Shown here: one piece after another, positions 39,528 through 47,559 of the stretch
Position numbering within the stretch: position 1 is the stretch's first letter
Layout of the letters: the number at the start of each line of letters is the position of its first letter
NCBI RefSeq assembly: GCF_947496875.1
Contig: NZ_CANMEH010000011.1
Coordinates: 28,930 to 92,929, forward strand
DNA length: 64,000 nt
Direction of reading: 5' to 3'
Origin: an uncultured Paracoccus sp.
GTDB taxonomy: Bacteria > Pseudomonadota > Alphaproteobacteria > Rhodobacterales > Rhodobacteraceae
Translations under genes and position numbers: made by a program
Notes under the pieces: model-generated
What the model saw: only the letters and a program-made list of their open reading frames with translations
Told to the model about the DNA's origin: nothing
Databases searched by the model: none

Positions 39528-40027
39528 GCCTTCATCCTGTCCAGACGCGTCCGCAACGCCTCGTTCACGGCCGGGGTGACAAACTTGCTGACGTCGCCGC
39601 CGAGACGCGCGATTTCCTTGACCAGCTTGGATGCGATCGCCTGCCGGCGCGCATCGGCCATCAGGAAGACGGTTTCGACCGTCGCGTCCAGGGCGCGGTT
39701 CATGCCGACCATCTGGAACTCATACTCGAAATCCGCAACCGCGCGCAGGCCCCGTACGATGATCTGCGCGCCGACATCGCGCGCGCAGTCGATCAGCAGG
39801 TTCTCGAAGGGGTGAACGACGATCTCTCCGCCGCACTTGGCCGTGATCGCCGCGCATTCCGCCTGGACCATGGCCACCCGTTCCTCCAGCGGAAAAAGCG
39901 GTTGCTTGTCCCGGTTGATCGCGACGCCGATCACCAGACGATCGACCAGCGCCAGCGCCCGCTGTATGATGTCGACATGCCCCAGGGTGATCGGGTCGAA
40001 TGTGCCGGGGTAAAGGCCGATGCGCAT
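39524..40027 (-). CDS. coaD: phosphopantetheine adenylyltransferase
   Basis: Catalyses the fourth step of coenzyme A synthesis (dephospho-CoA formation). The 167 residues carry the nucleotidyltransferase motif GTFDPITLGHVDI (catalytic His17), RGLRAVADFEYEFQM and the ATP-loop region IASKLVKEIARLGGDV. Length is normal. It is likely the first gene of a two-gene unit with the DUF2189 gene. The CBS-protein gene lies 82 bp upstream. Confidence 0.95.
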   Translation of the reverse strand: MRIGLYPGTFDPITLGHVDIIQRALALVDRLVIGVAINRDKQPLFPLEERVAMVQAECAAITAKCGGEIVVHPFENLLIDCARDVGAQIIVRGLRAVADFEYEFQMVGMNRALDATVETVFLMADARRQAIASKLVKEIARLGGDVSKFVTPAVNEALRTRLDRMKA

Positions 40028-40109
40028 GACTGTCCCTTTCTCGCGTCAATCGACGCCAAGGCACCATGATGCCGGCGCTGCTGCAAGCGGGGGTGATACG
40101 CGGGCCCGC

Positions 40110-40547
40110 TCAGGCCCCCATGATCATGCCGGTCAGCGCTTCCTTTTCCAGCCCGAGTTCCTTCAGCCGCGCGAAAACCACGTCCCCGATCGACACAACG
40201 CCCAGCATCTTGCCCGATTCGTCCACCACCGGCATGTGGCGGAAGCGGCCTTCGGTCATGCGTTCGAGCACCTGCAGCGCGTCGTCGCCCAGACGGCAGG
40301 TGCTGACCTTGCTGGTCATCAGGTCGCTGATGCTTCGCGACAGGATCTCGCCGCCATTCGCGACCTCGCGGACGATGTCGCGCTCCGACAGGATGCCGTC
40401 GGGCGTCGCCCCGTCGGCGGAAACCACCACCGCCCCGATCCGCCGCGCCGCCAGCAGCTCCACCGCCTTGGCGACCCGATCATCTGGCCGCACCATCACG
40501 ATCTGCTGCGGCCCGGCTTTCATGGCAAGGATCTGCTTGACGATCAT
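40110..40547 (-). CDS. CBS-domain pair protein
   Basis: A 145-residue protein made of two CBS domains (about 8-65 and 78-135). The ligand-type segments are GAVVVSADGATPDGILSERD and RHMPVVDESGKMLGVVSIGD. Stand-alone CBS pairs sense adenine nucleotides or NAD and often act on partners not encoded nearby. ATG at 40547 has AAGGG 8-9 nt upstream; a GTG at 40556 is also possible. Confidence 0.85.
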   Translation of the reverse strand: MIVKQILAMKAGPQQIVMVRPDDRVAKAVELLAARRIGAVVVSADGATPDGILSERDIVREVANGGEILSRSISDLMTSKVSTCRLGDDALQVLERMTEGRFRHMPVVDESGKMLGVVSIGDVVFARLKELGLEKEALTGMIMGA

Positions 40548-40604
40548 TGGCGCCACCCTTTCAACACGTTTCTCAATCGAGAGTTGCCGCGTAATGATGT
40601 TTCG

Positions 40605-41504
40605 TCAAGCCCGAGTGTCGACTTGCTGTTCCAGCCTGGCCACTTCCTCGCGCAGGCTGCCGACCAGCGCCTCGGCCAGCCGGGTCAGCCGATCCGAGCG
40701 ACGGTCATCTGCATGGCGGATCAACCAGAAGGCACGCGTCAGCGCGATCTCGTCCGGCAGCACCCGCACCACCCCCGGTGCAAACGGGATGGCGAAATCA
40801 TGCACGATCCCCAACCCGCCGCCGGCGCGAATCGCCTGCAGCTGCACGCTGACCGAATTCGACGTCAGCATCGCCGCGCTGACCCCGGTCTCGGTCAGGT
40901 AGTCGAGTTCCCGATCGAAGATCATGTCGCCGATATAACCGATCAGCCGGTGTCCCTGCAGATCGGCCCGTGACCGGATCGGGGGATGCCGTTCCAGATA
41001 GTCGCGGTGCGCGGCCAGGTGCAGCCGGTACTCGGTGATCTTCTGCATCACGGCGCGGCCGGTCTGGGGCGGGCTGACGGCAATGGCCATGTCGGCTTCG
41101 CGCCGGCTCAGGTTGAACACCCGCGGCAGGGCGACGATCTGGACCTCCAGCCCCGGATGCGCGCGGCACAACACGGCGGCGATCTGTGGCAACAGATAAT
41201 TGGCGCACCCGTCCGGCGCCCCGATCCGCAACTGCCCGCTCAATGCACCCGGGGCGGCCAGCGCTTCCGCGGCCTCGGTCGCGGCGCGTTCGGCTGCCTC
41301 GGCCGGGGCGACCAGGCGCTGCCCCTCGGGGGTCAACCCGTAGCCTTGCGGCGTCTTGGCGAACAGGACCCGCCCCAGCGTCGTTTCCAGCCGCGCCACC
41401 CGCCGGCCGATGGTCGAGGCGTTCAGCCCCAGCCGTTGCCCTGCGCGCGACAGGCTTTCGTCCCGCGCCACAGCCAGGAACACCCGCAGATCGTCCCAGT
41501 CCAC
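40605..41504 (-). CDS. LysR-family transcriptional regulator, divergent from mmsA
   Basis: A 299-residue regulator with an N-terminal winged helix (VDWDDLRVFLAVARD, LGLNASTIGRRVARLE) and a substrate-binding effector domain (about 90-290). I chose GTG at 41504 because family homology starts there. The frame can be extended to a TTG at 41531, but that would bury an inverted repeat that looks like its own operator. Position suggests control of the divergent valine catabolic genes, possibly by a pathway CoA or acid. Confidence 0.8.
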   Translation of the reverse strand: MDWDDLRVFLAVARDESLSRAGQRLGLNASTIGRRVARLETTLGRVLFAKTPQGYGLTPEGQRLVAPAEAAERAATEAAEALAAPGALSGQLRIGAPDGCANYLLPQIAAVLCRAHPGLEVQIVALPRVFNLSRREADMAIAVSPPQTGRAVMQKITEYRLHLAAHRDYLERHPPIRSRADLQGHRLIGYIGDMIFDRELDYLTETGVSAAMLTSNSVSVQLQAIRAGGGLGIVHDFAIPFAPGVVRVLPDEIALTRAFWLIRHADDRRSDRLTRLAEALVGSLREEVARLEQQVDTRA

Positions 41505-41527
41505 CCTCGACGAAGCCCCGCAATCCT

Positions 41528-41574
41528 GCAAAACGCTTTTGCCCGATCGTCGCTTTACGCCTGCATTTGCGCAA
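41528..41574. promoter_or_regulatory. two inverted repeats between lysR and mmsA
   Basis: GCAAAA-CGC-TTTTGC (41528-41542) and TTGCGCAA (41567-41574) are both perfect palindromes, with centres about 35 bp apart, in the 105-bp divergent gap. This spacing suits the recognition and activation half-sites of a LysR tetramer. Confidence 0.45.
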
Positions 41575-41609
41575 GTCTAGGATGCGCCAACCGCTATGGA
41601 GGATCACCG

Positions 41610-43109
41610 ATGCGCGCCATTCACCACTGGATCGACGGCCAGGAGTCGCCCGGCTCGTCCGGTCGCACCGCCGACGTCTACAACCCCGCCACCGGCGAGG
41701 TGCAGGGGCAGGTCGATCTGGCCAGCACGGCCGAGGTCAACGATGCCATCGCCCGGGCCGCGCGGGCCCAGCCGGCCTGGGGGGCGACCAACCCGCAGCG
41801 TCGCGCGCGGGTGATGATGAAGATGGTCGACCTGCTGAACCGCGACATGGACAAGCTGGCCGAGATGCTGTCCAGCGAGCACGGCAAGACCTTTCCCGAC
41901 GCCAAGGGCGACGTGCAGCGCGGGCTGGAGGTGATCGAGTTCTCGATCGGCGCCCCGCACCAGCTGAAAGGCGAGTTCATCGACGGGGCCGGCCCCGGCA
42001 TCGACATGTATTCGATGCGCCAGCCGCTGGGCGTCGTCGCCGCGATCACGCCGTTCAACTTTCCGGCCATGATCCCGCTGTGGAAACTGGGCCCGGCGCT
42101 CGCCTCGGGCAACGCGGTGATCCTGAAACCGTCTGAACGCGACCCGACCGTTCCCAACATGCTCGCGCAGCTGTTCAAGGAGGCCGGCCTGCCCGATGGC
42201 GTGCTGCAGGTCGTGCACGGCGGCAAGGAGGCGGTGGACGCAATCCTGGACAGCGACATCATCCAGGCAGTCGGCTTTGTCGGGTCCACGCCGATCGCGC
42301 AGTACATCTATGAACGTGCGGCGCAGACCGGCAAGCGCGCCCAGTGCTTTGGCGGCGCCAAGAACCACATGATCATCATGCCGGACGCCGACATGGACCA
42401 GGCGGCCGATGCGCTGGTGGGCGCCGGCTACGGCGCCGCGGGCGAGCGCTGCATGGCGATTTCCGTGGCCGTCCCGGTGGGCGACGAGACCGCCGACCGG
42501 CTGATCGAAAAGCTGGTGCCGCGCATCGAGAAGCTGAAGGTTGGCCCGTACACGGCCGGCAACGACGTCGATTTCGGGCCGGTCGTGACCCAGGCGGCCA
42601 AGGACAACATCCTGCGGCTGGTCGAACGCGGTGTCGAGCAGGGTGCCGAACTTGTGGTGGACGGCCGCAACTTCAACCTGCAGGGCTACGAGGACGGGTT
42701 CTTTGTCGGCCCGCATCTGTTCGACCGGGTGACGCGGGACATGGACATCTACAAGACCGAGATCTTCGGCCCGGTCCTGAGCACGGTCCGCGCGCAAAGC
42801 TACGAGGAAGCGGTGGATCTGGCGATGAGCCATGAATACGGCAACGGCACCGCGATCTTTACGCGCGACGGCGACACCGCGCGCGACTTTGCCAGCCGCA
42901 TCAACATCGGCATGGTCGGGATCAACGTGCCGATCCCGGTGCCCCTGGGCTATTTCACCTTCGGCGGGTGGAAGCGGTCCGGGTTCGGGGACCTGAACCA
43001 GCACGGTCCCGATGCGTTCCGGTTCTACACCCGTACCAAGACGGTCACGAGCCGCTGGCCGTCGGGCATCAAGGAAGGTTCGGCCTTCAACTTCAAGGCG
43101 ATGGACTGA
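41610..43109 (+). CDS. mmsA: methylmalonate-semialdehyde dehydrogenase (CoA-acylating)
   Basis: Converts methylmalonate semialdehyde to propionyl-CoA in valine and inositol breakdown. The 499 residues have the aldehyde dehydrogenase fold with catalytic Cys281 in GERCMAISVAV. The family's CoA-acylating traits are seen: AKNHMIIMPDAD before it, and no catalytic general-base Glu at the usual ALDH position. GGAGG lies 7 nt before the ATG at 41610; a much longer open frame upstream crosses the lysR gene and is not real. Divergent from the LysR gene. Confidence 0.93.
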   Translation: MRAIHHWIDGQESPGSSGRTADVYNPATGEVQGQVDLASTAEVNDAIARAARAQPAWGATNPQRRARVMMKMVDLLNRDMDKLAEMLSSEHGKTFPDAKGDVQRGLEVIEFSIGAPHQLKGEFIDGAGPGIDMYSMRQPLGVVAAITPFNFPAMIPLWKLGPALASGNAVILKPSERDPTVPNMLAQLFKEAGLPDGVLQVVHGGKEAVDAILDSDIIQAVGFVGSTPIAQYIYERAAQTGKRAQCFGGAKNHMIIMPDADMDQAADALVGAGYGAAGERCMAISVAVPVGDETADRLIEKLVPRIEKLKVGPYTAGNDVDFGPVVTQAAKDNILRLVERGVEQGAELVVDGRNFNLQGYEDGFFVGPHLFDRVTRDMDIYKTEIFGPVLSTVRAQSYEEAVDLAMSHEYGNGTAIFTRDGDTARDFASRINIGMVGINVPIPVPLGYFTFGGWKRSGFGDLNQHGPDAFRFYTRTKTVTSRWPSGIKEGSAFNFKAMD

Positions 43110-43153
43110 CGGGACCGGCCGCAGGTCCGGGCAAGACAGATCCGGTCCTGCGG

Positions 43154-43576
43154 TCACCCGATGCCGTTGGCGCGCTGCAGTTCCCGCAGATACGCGATAA
43201 TCGCAGCCAGTTCGCCATCACTCACCCCCTCGACCGCAGCCATGTCGCCGAACTGCCAGTGATGCGCGCGCACCCCCTGCCTGACCGCCAGGACGATGGC
43301 CATGTCGGCATGATGCCCGGGCTCGTAGATCCTGTGGACCAGCGGCGGCCCTGCCCCGTCCACACCTGCGGCGTCCCGACCGTGGCAGTTCGCGCAGCTT
43401 GCAGTGAACGCGGCGGCGCCCAGCTCTGCCTCGGAACTGAACGTGGCGGGGCGGACCACCTGCGCCAGCGCCCCGCCCGACGCGCGGGTGGCGGTTTCCG
43501 ACGGCCGGTCCAGCGCCCACCAGGCCAGTCCACCCGCCACGACGACAGCGGTCGCCAGCACAACCCCGTTTCTCAT
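43154..43576 (-). CDS. class I c-type cytochrome, membrane anchored
   Basis: A 140-residue protein with an N-terminal hydrophobic segment (about 4-22) that may anchor it or be cleaved. The single heme motif is CANCH (61-65), with Met112 as the likely sixth ligand and a C-terminal helix ELAAIIAYLRELQ typical of small mono-heme cytochromes. GGAGG precedes the ATG at 43576. It lies on the opposite strand between mmsA and the acyl-CoA dehydrogenase gene. Its electron partner is not indicated. Confidence 0.82.
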   Translation of the reverse strand: MRNGVVLATAVVVAGGLAWWALDRPSETATRASGGALAQVVRPATFSSEAELGAAAFTASCANCHGRDAAGVDGAGPPLVHRIYEPGHHADMAIVLAVRQGVRAHHWQFGDMAAVEGVSDGELAAIIAYLRELQRANGIG

Positions 43577-43693
43577 GTTGCTCCTCCTCAGACAGGCCGC
43601 CGCGGTATGGTCTTTGACCGATCGCCACTGCAATAGTTCGTCAACGGCGCGGCGTCACGCCCGCGCAGCGCAGGGACCACAAGCGGAGGTCGC

Positions 43694-44839
43694 ATGGATT
43701 TTGCACTGACCGAAGAACAGCAGGCCATCTTGGACATGGCACGCGCATTCGGGGCCGAACAGATCGCCCCCAACGCCCGCCGCTGGGAAGCCGATGGCAC
43801 GATCCCAAAGGCCTTGTGGGCACAGGTTGCGGAGCTGGGTTTCGGCGGGCTCTATGTCAGCGAGGATCACGGCGGCTCGGGACTGACGCGACTGGATGCG
43901 ACGCTGGTCTTCGAGGCGCTGGCGATGGCGGACCCGGCGGTCGGGTCGTTCCTGTCGATCCACAACATGTGCGGCGGCATGATCGACAAGTTCGGCACGG
44001 CCGAGGACCGCCAGCGCTGGCTGCCCGACCTGTGCAGCATGACGAAGGTGTTTTCCTACTGCCTGACCGAACCCGGCAGCGGGTCGGATGCGGCCGCGCT
44101 GCGCACCCGCGCCGACCGCACCAACGAGGGGTGGAGGCTGAACGGGACCAAGGCGTTCATCTCGGGGGGCGGCTATTCCGACGCCTATCTCTGCATGGTC
44201 CGGACCGGCGAAAGCGGCTCGCGCGGCATTTCCGCCATGGTGGTCGAGGACGGCACCGCGGGGCTGTCCTTTGGCGCGCTGGAAGACAAGATGGGGTGGC
44301 GCGCCCAGCCGACCAGCCAGGTCCAGTTCGACGACTGCGTGGTGCCGTCCGAGAACCTGCTGGGCGAGGAGGGGCGCGGCTTTGCCTATGCGATGGCCGG
44401 ACTTGACGGTGGCCGCCTGAACATCGCGGCCAGCGCGCTCGGCGGGGCGCAGGCGGCGCTGGACCAGACGATCCGCTACATGGGTGACCGCAAGGCATTC
44501 GGCCGCCCGCTGGACCAGTTCCAGGCGCTGCAGTTCCGGCTGGCCGAGATGGAGGTCGCGCTGCAATCGGCACGGACTTTTCTGCGCCAGGCCGCGTGGA
44601 AGCTGGACAACGGCGCCCCGGACGCGACCAAGTTCTGCGCGATGGCCAAGCTTTATGTCACCGATGGCGCGTTCGAGGTCGCCAACCAGTGCCTGCAGCT
44701 GCACGGGGGCTATGGCTATCTGGCCGATTACGGGATCGAGAAGATCGTGCGCGACCTGCGCGTCCACCAGATCCTTGAAGGAACGAACGAAATCATGCGG
44801 CTCATCGTCAGCCGGGCGATGCTGGCAGAGCGGGGCTGA
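43694..44839 (+). CDS. acyl-CoA dehydrogenase, probably isobutyryl-CoA dehydrogenase
   Basis: FAD enzyme of 381 residues. Family features are YCLTEPGSGSDAAALRT (flavin and substrate loop), DRKAFGRPLDQFQALQFRLA and YGYLADYGIEKIVRDLRVHQ. The catalytic Glu is near residue 361 in QILEGTNEIM. Context with 3-hydroxyisobutyryl-CoA hydrolase, mmsB and mmsA indicates isobutyryl-CoA as the substrate (valine pathway). Specificity is inferred from the neighbours. It starts the co-directional block acd-hibch-mmsB. Confidence 0.85.
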   Translation: MDFALTEEQQAILDMARAFGAEQIAPNARRWEADGTIPKALWAQVAELGFGGLYVSEDHGGSGLTRLDATLVFEALAMADPAVGSFLSIHNMCGGMIDKFGTAEDRQRWLPDLCSMTKVFSYCLTEPGSGSDAAALRTRADRTNEGWRLNGTKAFISGGGYSDAYLCMVRTGESGSRGISAMVVEDGTAGLSFGALEDKMGWRAQPTSQVQFDDCVVPSENLLGEEGRGFAYAMAGLDGGRLNIAASALGGAQAALDQTIRYMGDRKAFGRPLDQFQALQFRLAEMEVALQSARTFLRQAAWKLDNGAPDATKFCAMAKLYVTDGAFEVANQCLQLHGGYGYLADYGIEKIVRDLRVHQILEGTNEIMRLIVSRAMLAERG

Positions 44840-44841
44840 CC

Positions 44842-45849
44842 ATGAACGACCTGGATATCCGCAAGGATCGCCGCGCCGGCCGGATCACCTTCGCCCGGCC
44901 CAAGGCGCTGAACGCCCTGAACCACGGCATGACGCGCGCCATCCACGCCGCGCTGGACGAGTGGCGCAACGACCCCGAAGTGGCGCTGGTCATCATCGAT
45001 GCGGAAGGTGATCGGGCGTTCTGCGCCGGCGGCGACATCGCAGCGCTGTACCACGCGGGCAAGGCCGGCGATCATTCCGTCGGCCGCGCGTTCTTTGCCG
45101 ACGAATACCGGATGAACGCCGCCATCGGGGATTATCCCAAGCCGATCGTCGCGTTCATGCAGGGGTTCGTCATGGGCGGCGGTATCGGAGTCGGCGGTCA
45201 CGCCGGCTTCCGGATCGTTGGCGACTCGACGCAGATCGCCATACCGGAAACCGGAATCGGCCTGATCCCCGACGTGGGCGGCACCTGGCTGCTCGCCCGG
45301 GCACCGGGACGGATCGGGGAATATCTCGGCCTCACCGGCGCGCGGATGGGCGCGGGCGACGCGATCCATGCCGGATTCGCGGACCTCTACCTGCCCGAGG
45401 CCGAATGGCCGGCGGCCATCGAGCGGCTGGCGGAAACCGGCAGTGTCGCCACGCTCAAGGGCCACCCGCCACAGCATCCGGCCCTGGCCGACCGCGATCT
45501 GAGCCCCTTCGGCGGCCGCACGGTCCAGGAGATCGTCGCCGCGCTGGATGCCGCGGGGGATCACGACACGACCGCGGCGATGCGGCGCAATTCACCGCTG
45601 TCCATGGCCGCGACGCTGGCGATGGTGCGGGCGGCCCGGGGTGACAGCCGCATGCAGGATGCGCTGAGCCGGGAATACCGGTTCACCCATCGGGCCACGC
45701 AGCAGACCGACTTTCTGGAAGGGGTGCGGGCGCAGATCATCGACAAGGATCGCGCCCCGAACTGGGCGGCCGAGGCCACGCCGGCGGCCGTCGACGCAAT
45801 GCTGGCGCCGCTGGGTGCCGACGAACTGACCTGGGAGGATCGGGCATGA
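44842..45849 (+). CDS. enoyl-CoA hydratase/isomerase family, probably 3-hydroxyisobutyryl-CoA hydrolase
   Basis: Crotonase-fold protein of 335 residues, longer than ordinary enoyl-CoA hydratases (about 260) and of HIBYL-CoA hydrolase size. The oxyanion segments are FCAGGDIAALYHAG and FMQGFVMGGGIGVGGHAGFRI, and the catalytic region is IPETGIGLIPDVGGTWLL. It begins 2 bp after the acyl-CoA dehydrogenase stop and overlaps mmsB by 4 bp. In valine breakdown it would release free 3-hydroxyisobutyrate for MmsB. It may also supply the hydratase step, but one more enzyme is normally used. Confidence 0.82.
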   Translation: MNDLDIRKDRRAGRITFARPKALNALNHGMTRAIHAALDEWRNDPEVALVIIDAEGDRAFCAGGDIAALYHAGKAGDHSVGRAFFADEYRMNAAIGDYPKPIVAFMQGFVMGGGIGVGGHAGFRIVGDSTQIAIPETGIGLIPDVGGTWLLARAPGRIGEYLGLTGARMGAGDAIHAGFADLYLPEAEWPAAIERLAETGSVATLKGHPPQHPALADRDLSPFGGRTVQEIVAALDAAGDHDTTAAMRRNSPLSMAATLAMVRAARGDSRMQDALSREYRFTHRATQQTDFLEGVRAQIIDKDRAPNWAAEATPAAVDAMLAPLGADELTWEDRA

Positions 45850-46736
45850 AGATCGGTTTCATCGGACTGGGCAACATGGGCGCCCCGATGGCCCGCAACC
45901 TGGTGGCGGCCGGCCATCCGGTGACCGGCTACGACCCGGTCGCACCTGACGTAGAGGGCGTTCTGCCGGCGACCGGCCCCGCCGAAGCGGTCGCCGACGC
46001 CGAGGTGGTGATCACCATGCTGCCGAATGGCCAGATCCTGCGGTCGGTGGCCGGGCAGATCATCCCGCGCATGGCCGCGGGGGCGGTGCTGTGCGACTGT
46101 TCCACGGTGGATGTCGACAGTGCCCGCAGCGTTGCCGATCAGGCCGCGGCTGCCGGGCTGGAGGCGCTAGACGCCCCCGTTTCCGGCGGCATCGGCGGTG
46201 CGGCGGCAGGCACCCTGACTTTCATGGTGGGCGGCAGCACGGCGGCGTTCGAGCGGGTCAAGCCGCTCTTCGACGTGATGGGGCAGAAGGCAGTGCATTG
46301 TGGCGGCCCGGGCGCAGGCCAGGCCGCCAAGATCTGCAACAACATGATCCTGGGGGCGACGATGATCGCCACCTGCGAAGCCTTCGCCTTGGCGCAGAAG
46401 CTCGATCTCGACGCGCAGAAGCTGTTCGACGTGGTGTCGACCTCCTCCGGGTCGTCATGGTCCACGACCGCCTATTGCCCGGTCCCCGGGGTCGGCCCGA
46501 AATCGCCTGCGGACAACGACTACCGGCCGGGCTTTGCCGCCGAGCTGATGCTGAAGGATCTGCGCCTGTCGCAGCAGGCGGCGGAATCCGTCGACGCGGA
46601 CACCCCGATGGGGGCCCTGGCGACGGAACTTTATGCCCGCTTCGTCGAAGCCGAGAATGGCCACGGCCGCGATTTCTCGGCCATGCTGCCGCGCCTCGCG
46701 GCACGGGGTCACAGCGGAAAATCCTCACCGGACTGA
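45846..46736 (+). CDS. mmsB: 3-hydroxyisobutyrate dehydrogenase
   Basis: NAD-dependent beta-hydroxyacid dehydrogenase of 296 residues. The dinucleotide fold is FIGLGNMGAPMARNL (5-19), the substrate signature is LDAPVSGGIGGAAAGTL, and the catalytic Lys lies in GGPGAGQAAKICNNM. It forms methylmalonate semialdehyde, the substrate of MmsA encoded nearby. The start overlaps the preceding gene by 4 bp. It is the last gene of the valine block. Confidence 0.93.
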   Translation: MKIGFIGLGNMGAPMARNLVAAGHPVTGYDPVAPDVEGVLPATGPAEAVADAEVVITMLPNGQILRSVAGQIIPRMAAGAVLCDCSTVDVDSARSVADQAAAAGLEALDAPVSGGIGGAAAGTLTFMVGGSTAAFERVKPLFDVMGQKAVHCGGPGAGQAAKICNNMILGATMIATCEAFALAQKLDLDAQKLFDVVSTSSGSSWSTTAYCPVPGVGPKSPADNDYRPGFAAELMLKDLRLSQQAAESVDADTPMGALATELYARFVEAENGHGRDFSAMLPRLAARGHSGKSSPD

Positions 46737-46855
46737 GTTGCAGGAATACACCACCGCACAGCGCCGCCACCACGATCACGGGGGATTGCGCAGATCGGAC
46801 GCAACGGACTGCTGTCCGACACGTTGGCTTGTTGGCTCTGCAGAAAGGTGGACCC

Positions 46856-47527
46856 ATGCTCCGGTGGATACATCTCGTCCTGATCGGCGGGTTGGCGGCG
46901 CTTCCGCTCGCCCCTGCCGCTCTGGCGCAAGGCCAGGGCGGGCGGGATGGCAAGGCCGCAGCCTCGTCGAACAAGGCGCGGCAGGCGCAAGCAGGCGGTG
47001 GCGCGAAGGCGCGCGGCGCGGTCAAGGCCAGCGGGCGAAAGGGCGGTCGGCCGGATCAGGCCGCGCAGGGAGGCGGGCCGGGTGGCGCGGCCGCCGCTGC
47101 TAACCGGCAGCCCAGGTCCAAAGGGAGCCCGCCAAAGGCGAAGCGGGCCGAGGCCCCGGCAGGCGGCCAACTGTCGCCCGCAGCCGCGACGGGGAGTGGC
47201 GCTCCATCCTCGCCCCCCGCCGGCGCGAACGTGTCGCGATCGGCCGGGGTGGCAAGTCCACAAGCGACTCCCCCGCCGCCCGTCAAGCCAGCCAAGAAAT
47301 CCGGGGCATCTGCAGCCGTGGGTTCACCCAGGCCGTCCGGCGCCGTGGTCGGACAAGCACCCGCTGCCGGCACGATCCACCTGATCACCCGGCCCGGATT
47401 GTATGGCCTGGGTCAGCCGCCCCGCGGGTCCCGCTATGCCATCATTGGCGGTCAGATCGTCCGCGTCGACGCGGAGAGCAACAAGGTCCTGTCGATCCTG
47501 CGTAGCGTGGACGCCATCCTGGACTGA
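46856..47527 (+). CDS. exported low-complexity protein with RcnB-like C-terminus
   Basis: A 223-residue protein with a Sec signal (MLRWIHLVLIGGLAALPLAP, cleavage near ALA-Q). A long Ala/Gly/Lys/Pro/Ser-rich, basic, disordered region (about 25-170) follows. The short C-terminal domain, YGLGQPPRGSRYAIIGGQIVRVD, looks like the RcnB family repeat. RcnB-type domains are common on periplasmic proteins of unclear role, so no nickel/cobalt function should be assumed. AAAGGTGG lies upstream of the ATG. It converges with recN. Confidence 0.65.
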   Translation: MLRWIHLVLIGGLAALPLAPAALAQGQGGRDGKAAASSNKARQAQAGGGAKARGAVKASGRKGGRPDQAAQGGGPGGAAAAANRQPRSKGSPPKAKRAEAPAGGQLSPAAATGSGAPSSPPAGANVSRSAGVASPQATPPPPVKPAKKSGASAAVGSPRPSGAVVGQAPAAGTIHLITRPGLYGLGQPPRGSRYAIIGGQIVRVDAESNKVLSILRSVDAILD

Positions 47528-47559
47528 CCTGACCGCTGGGCTGGGCGACGCCCGACCTC

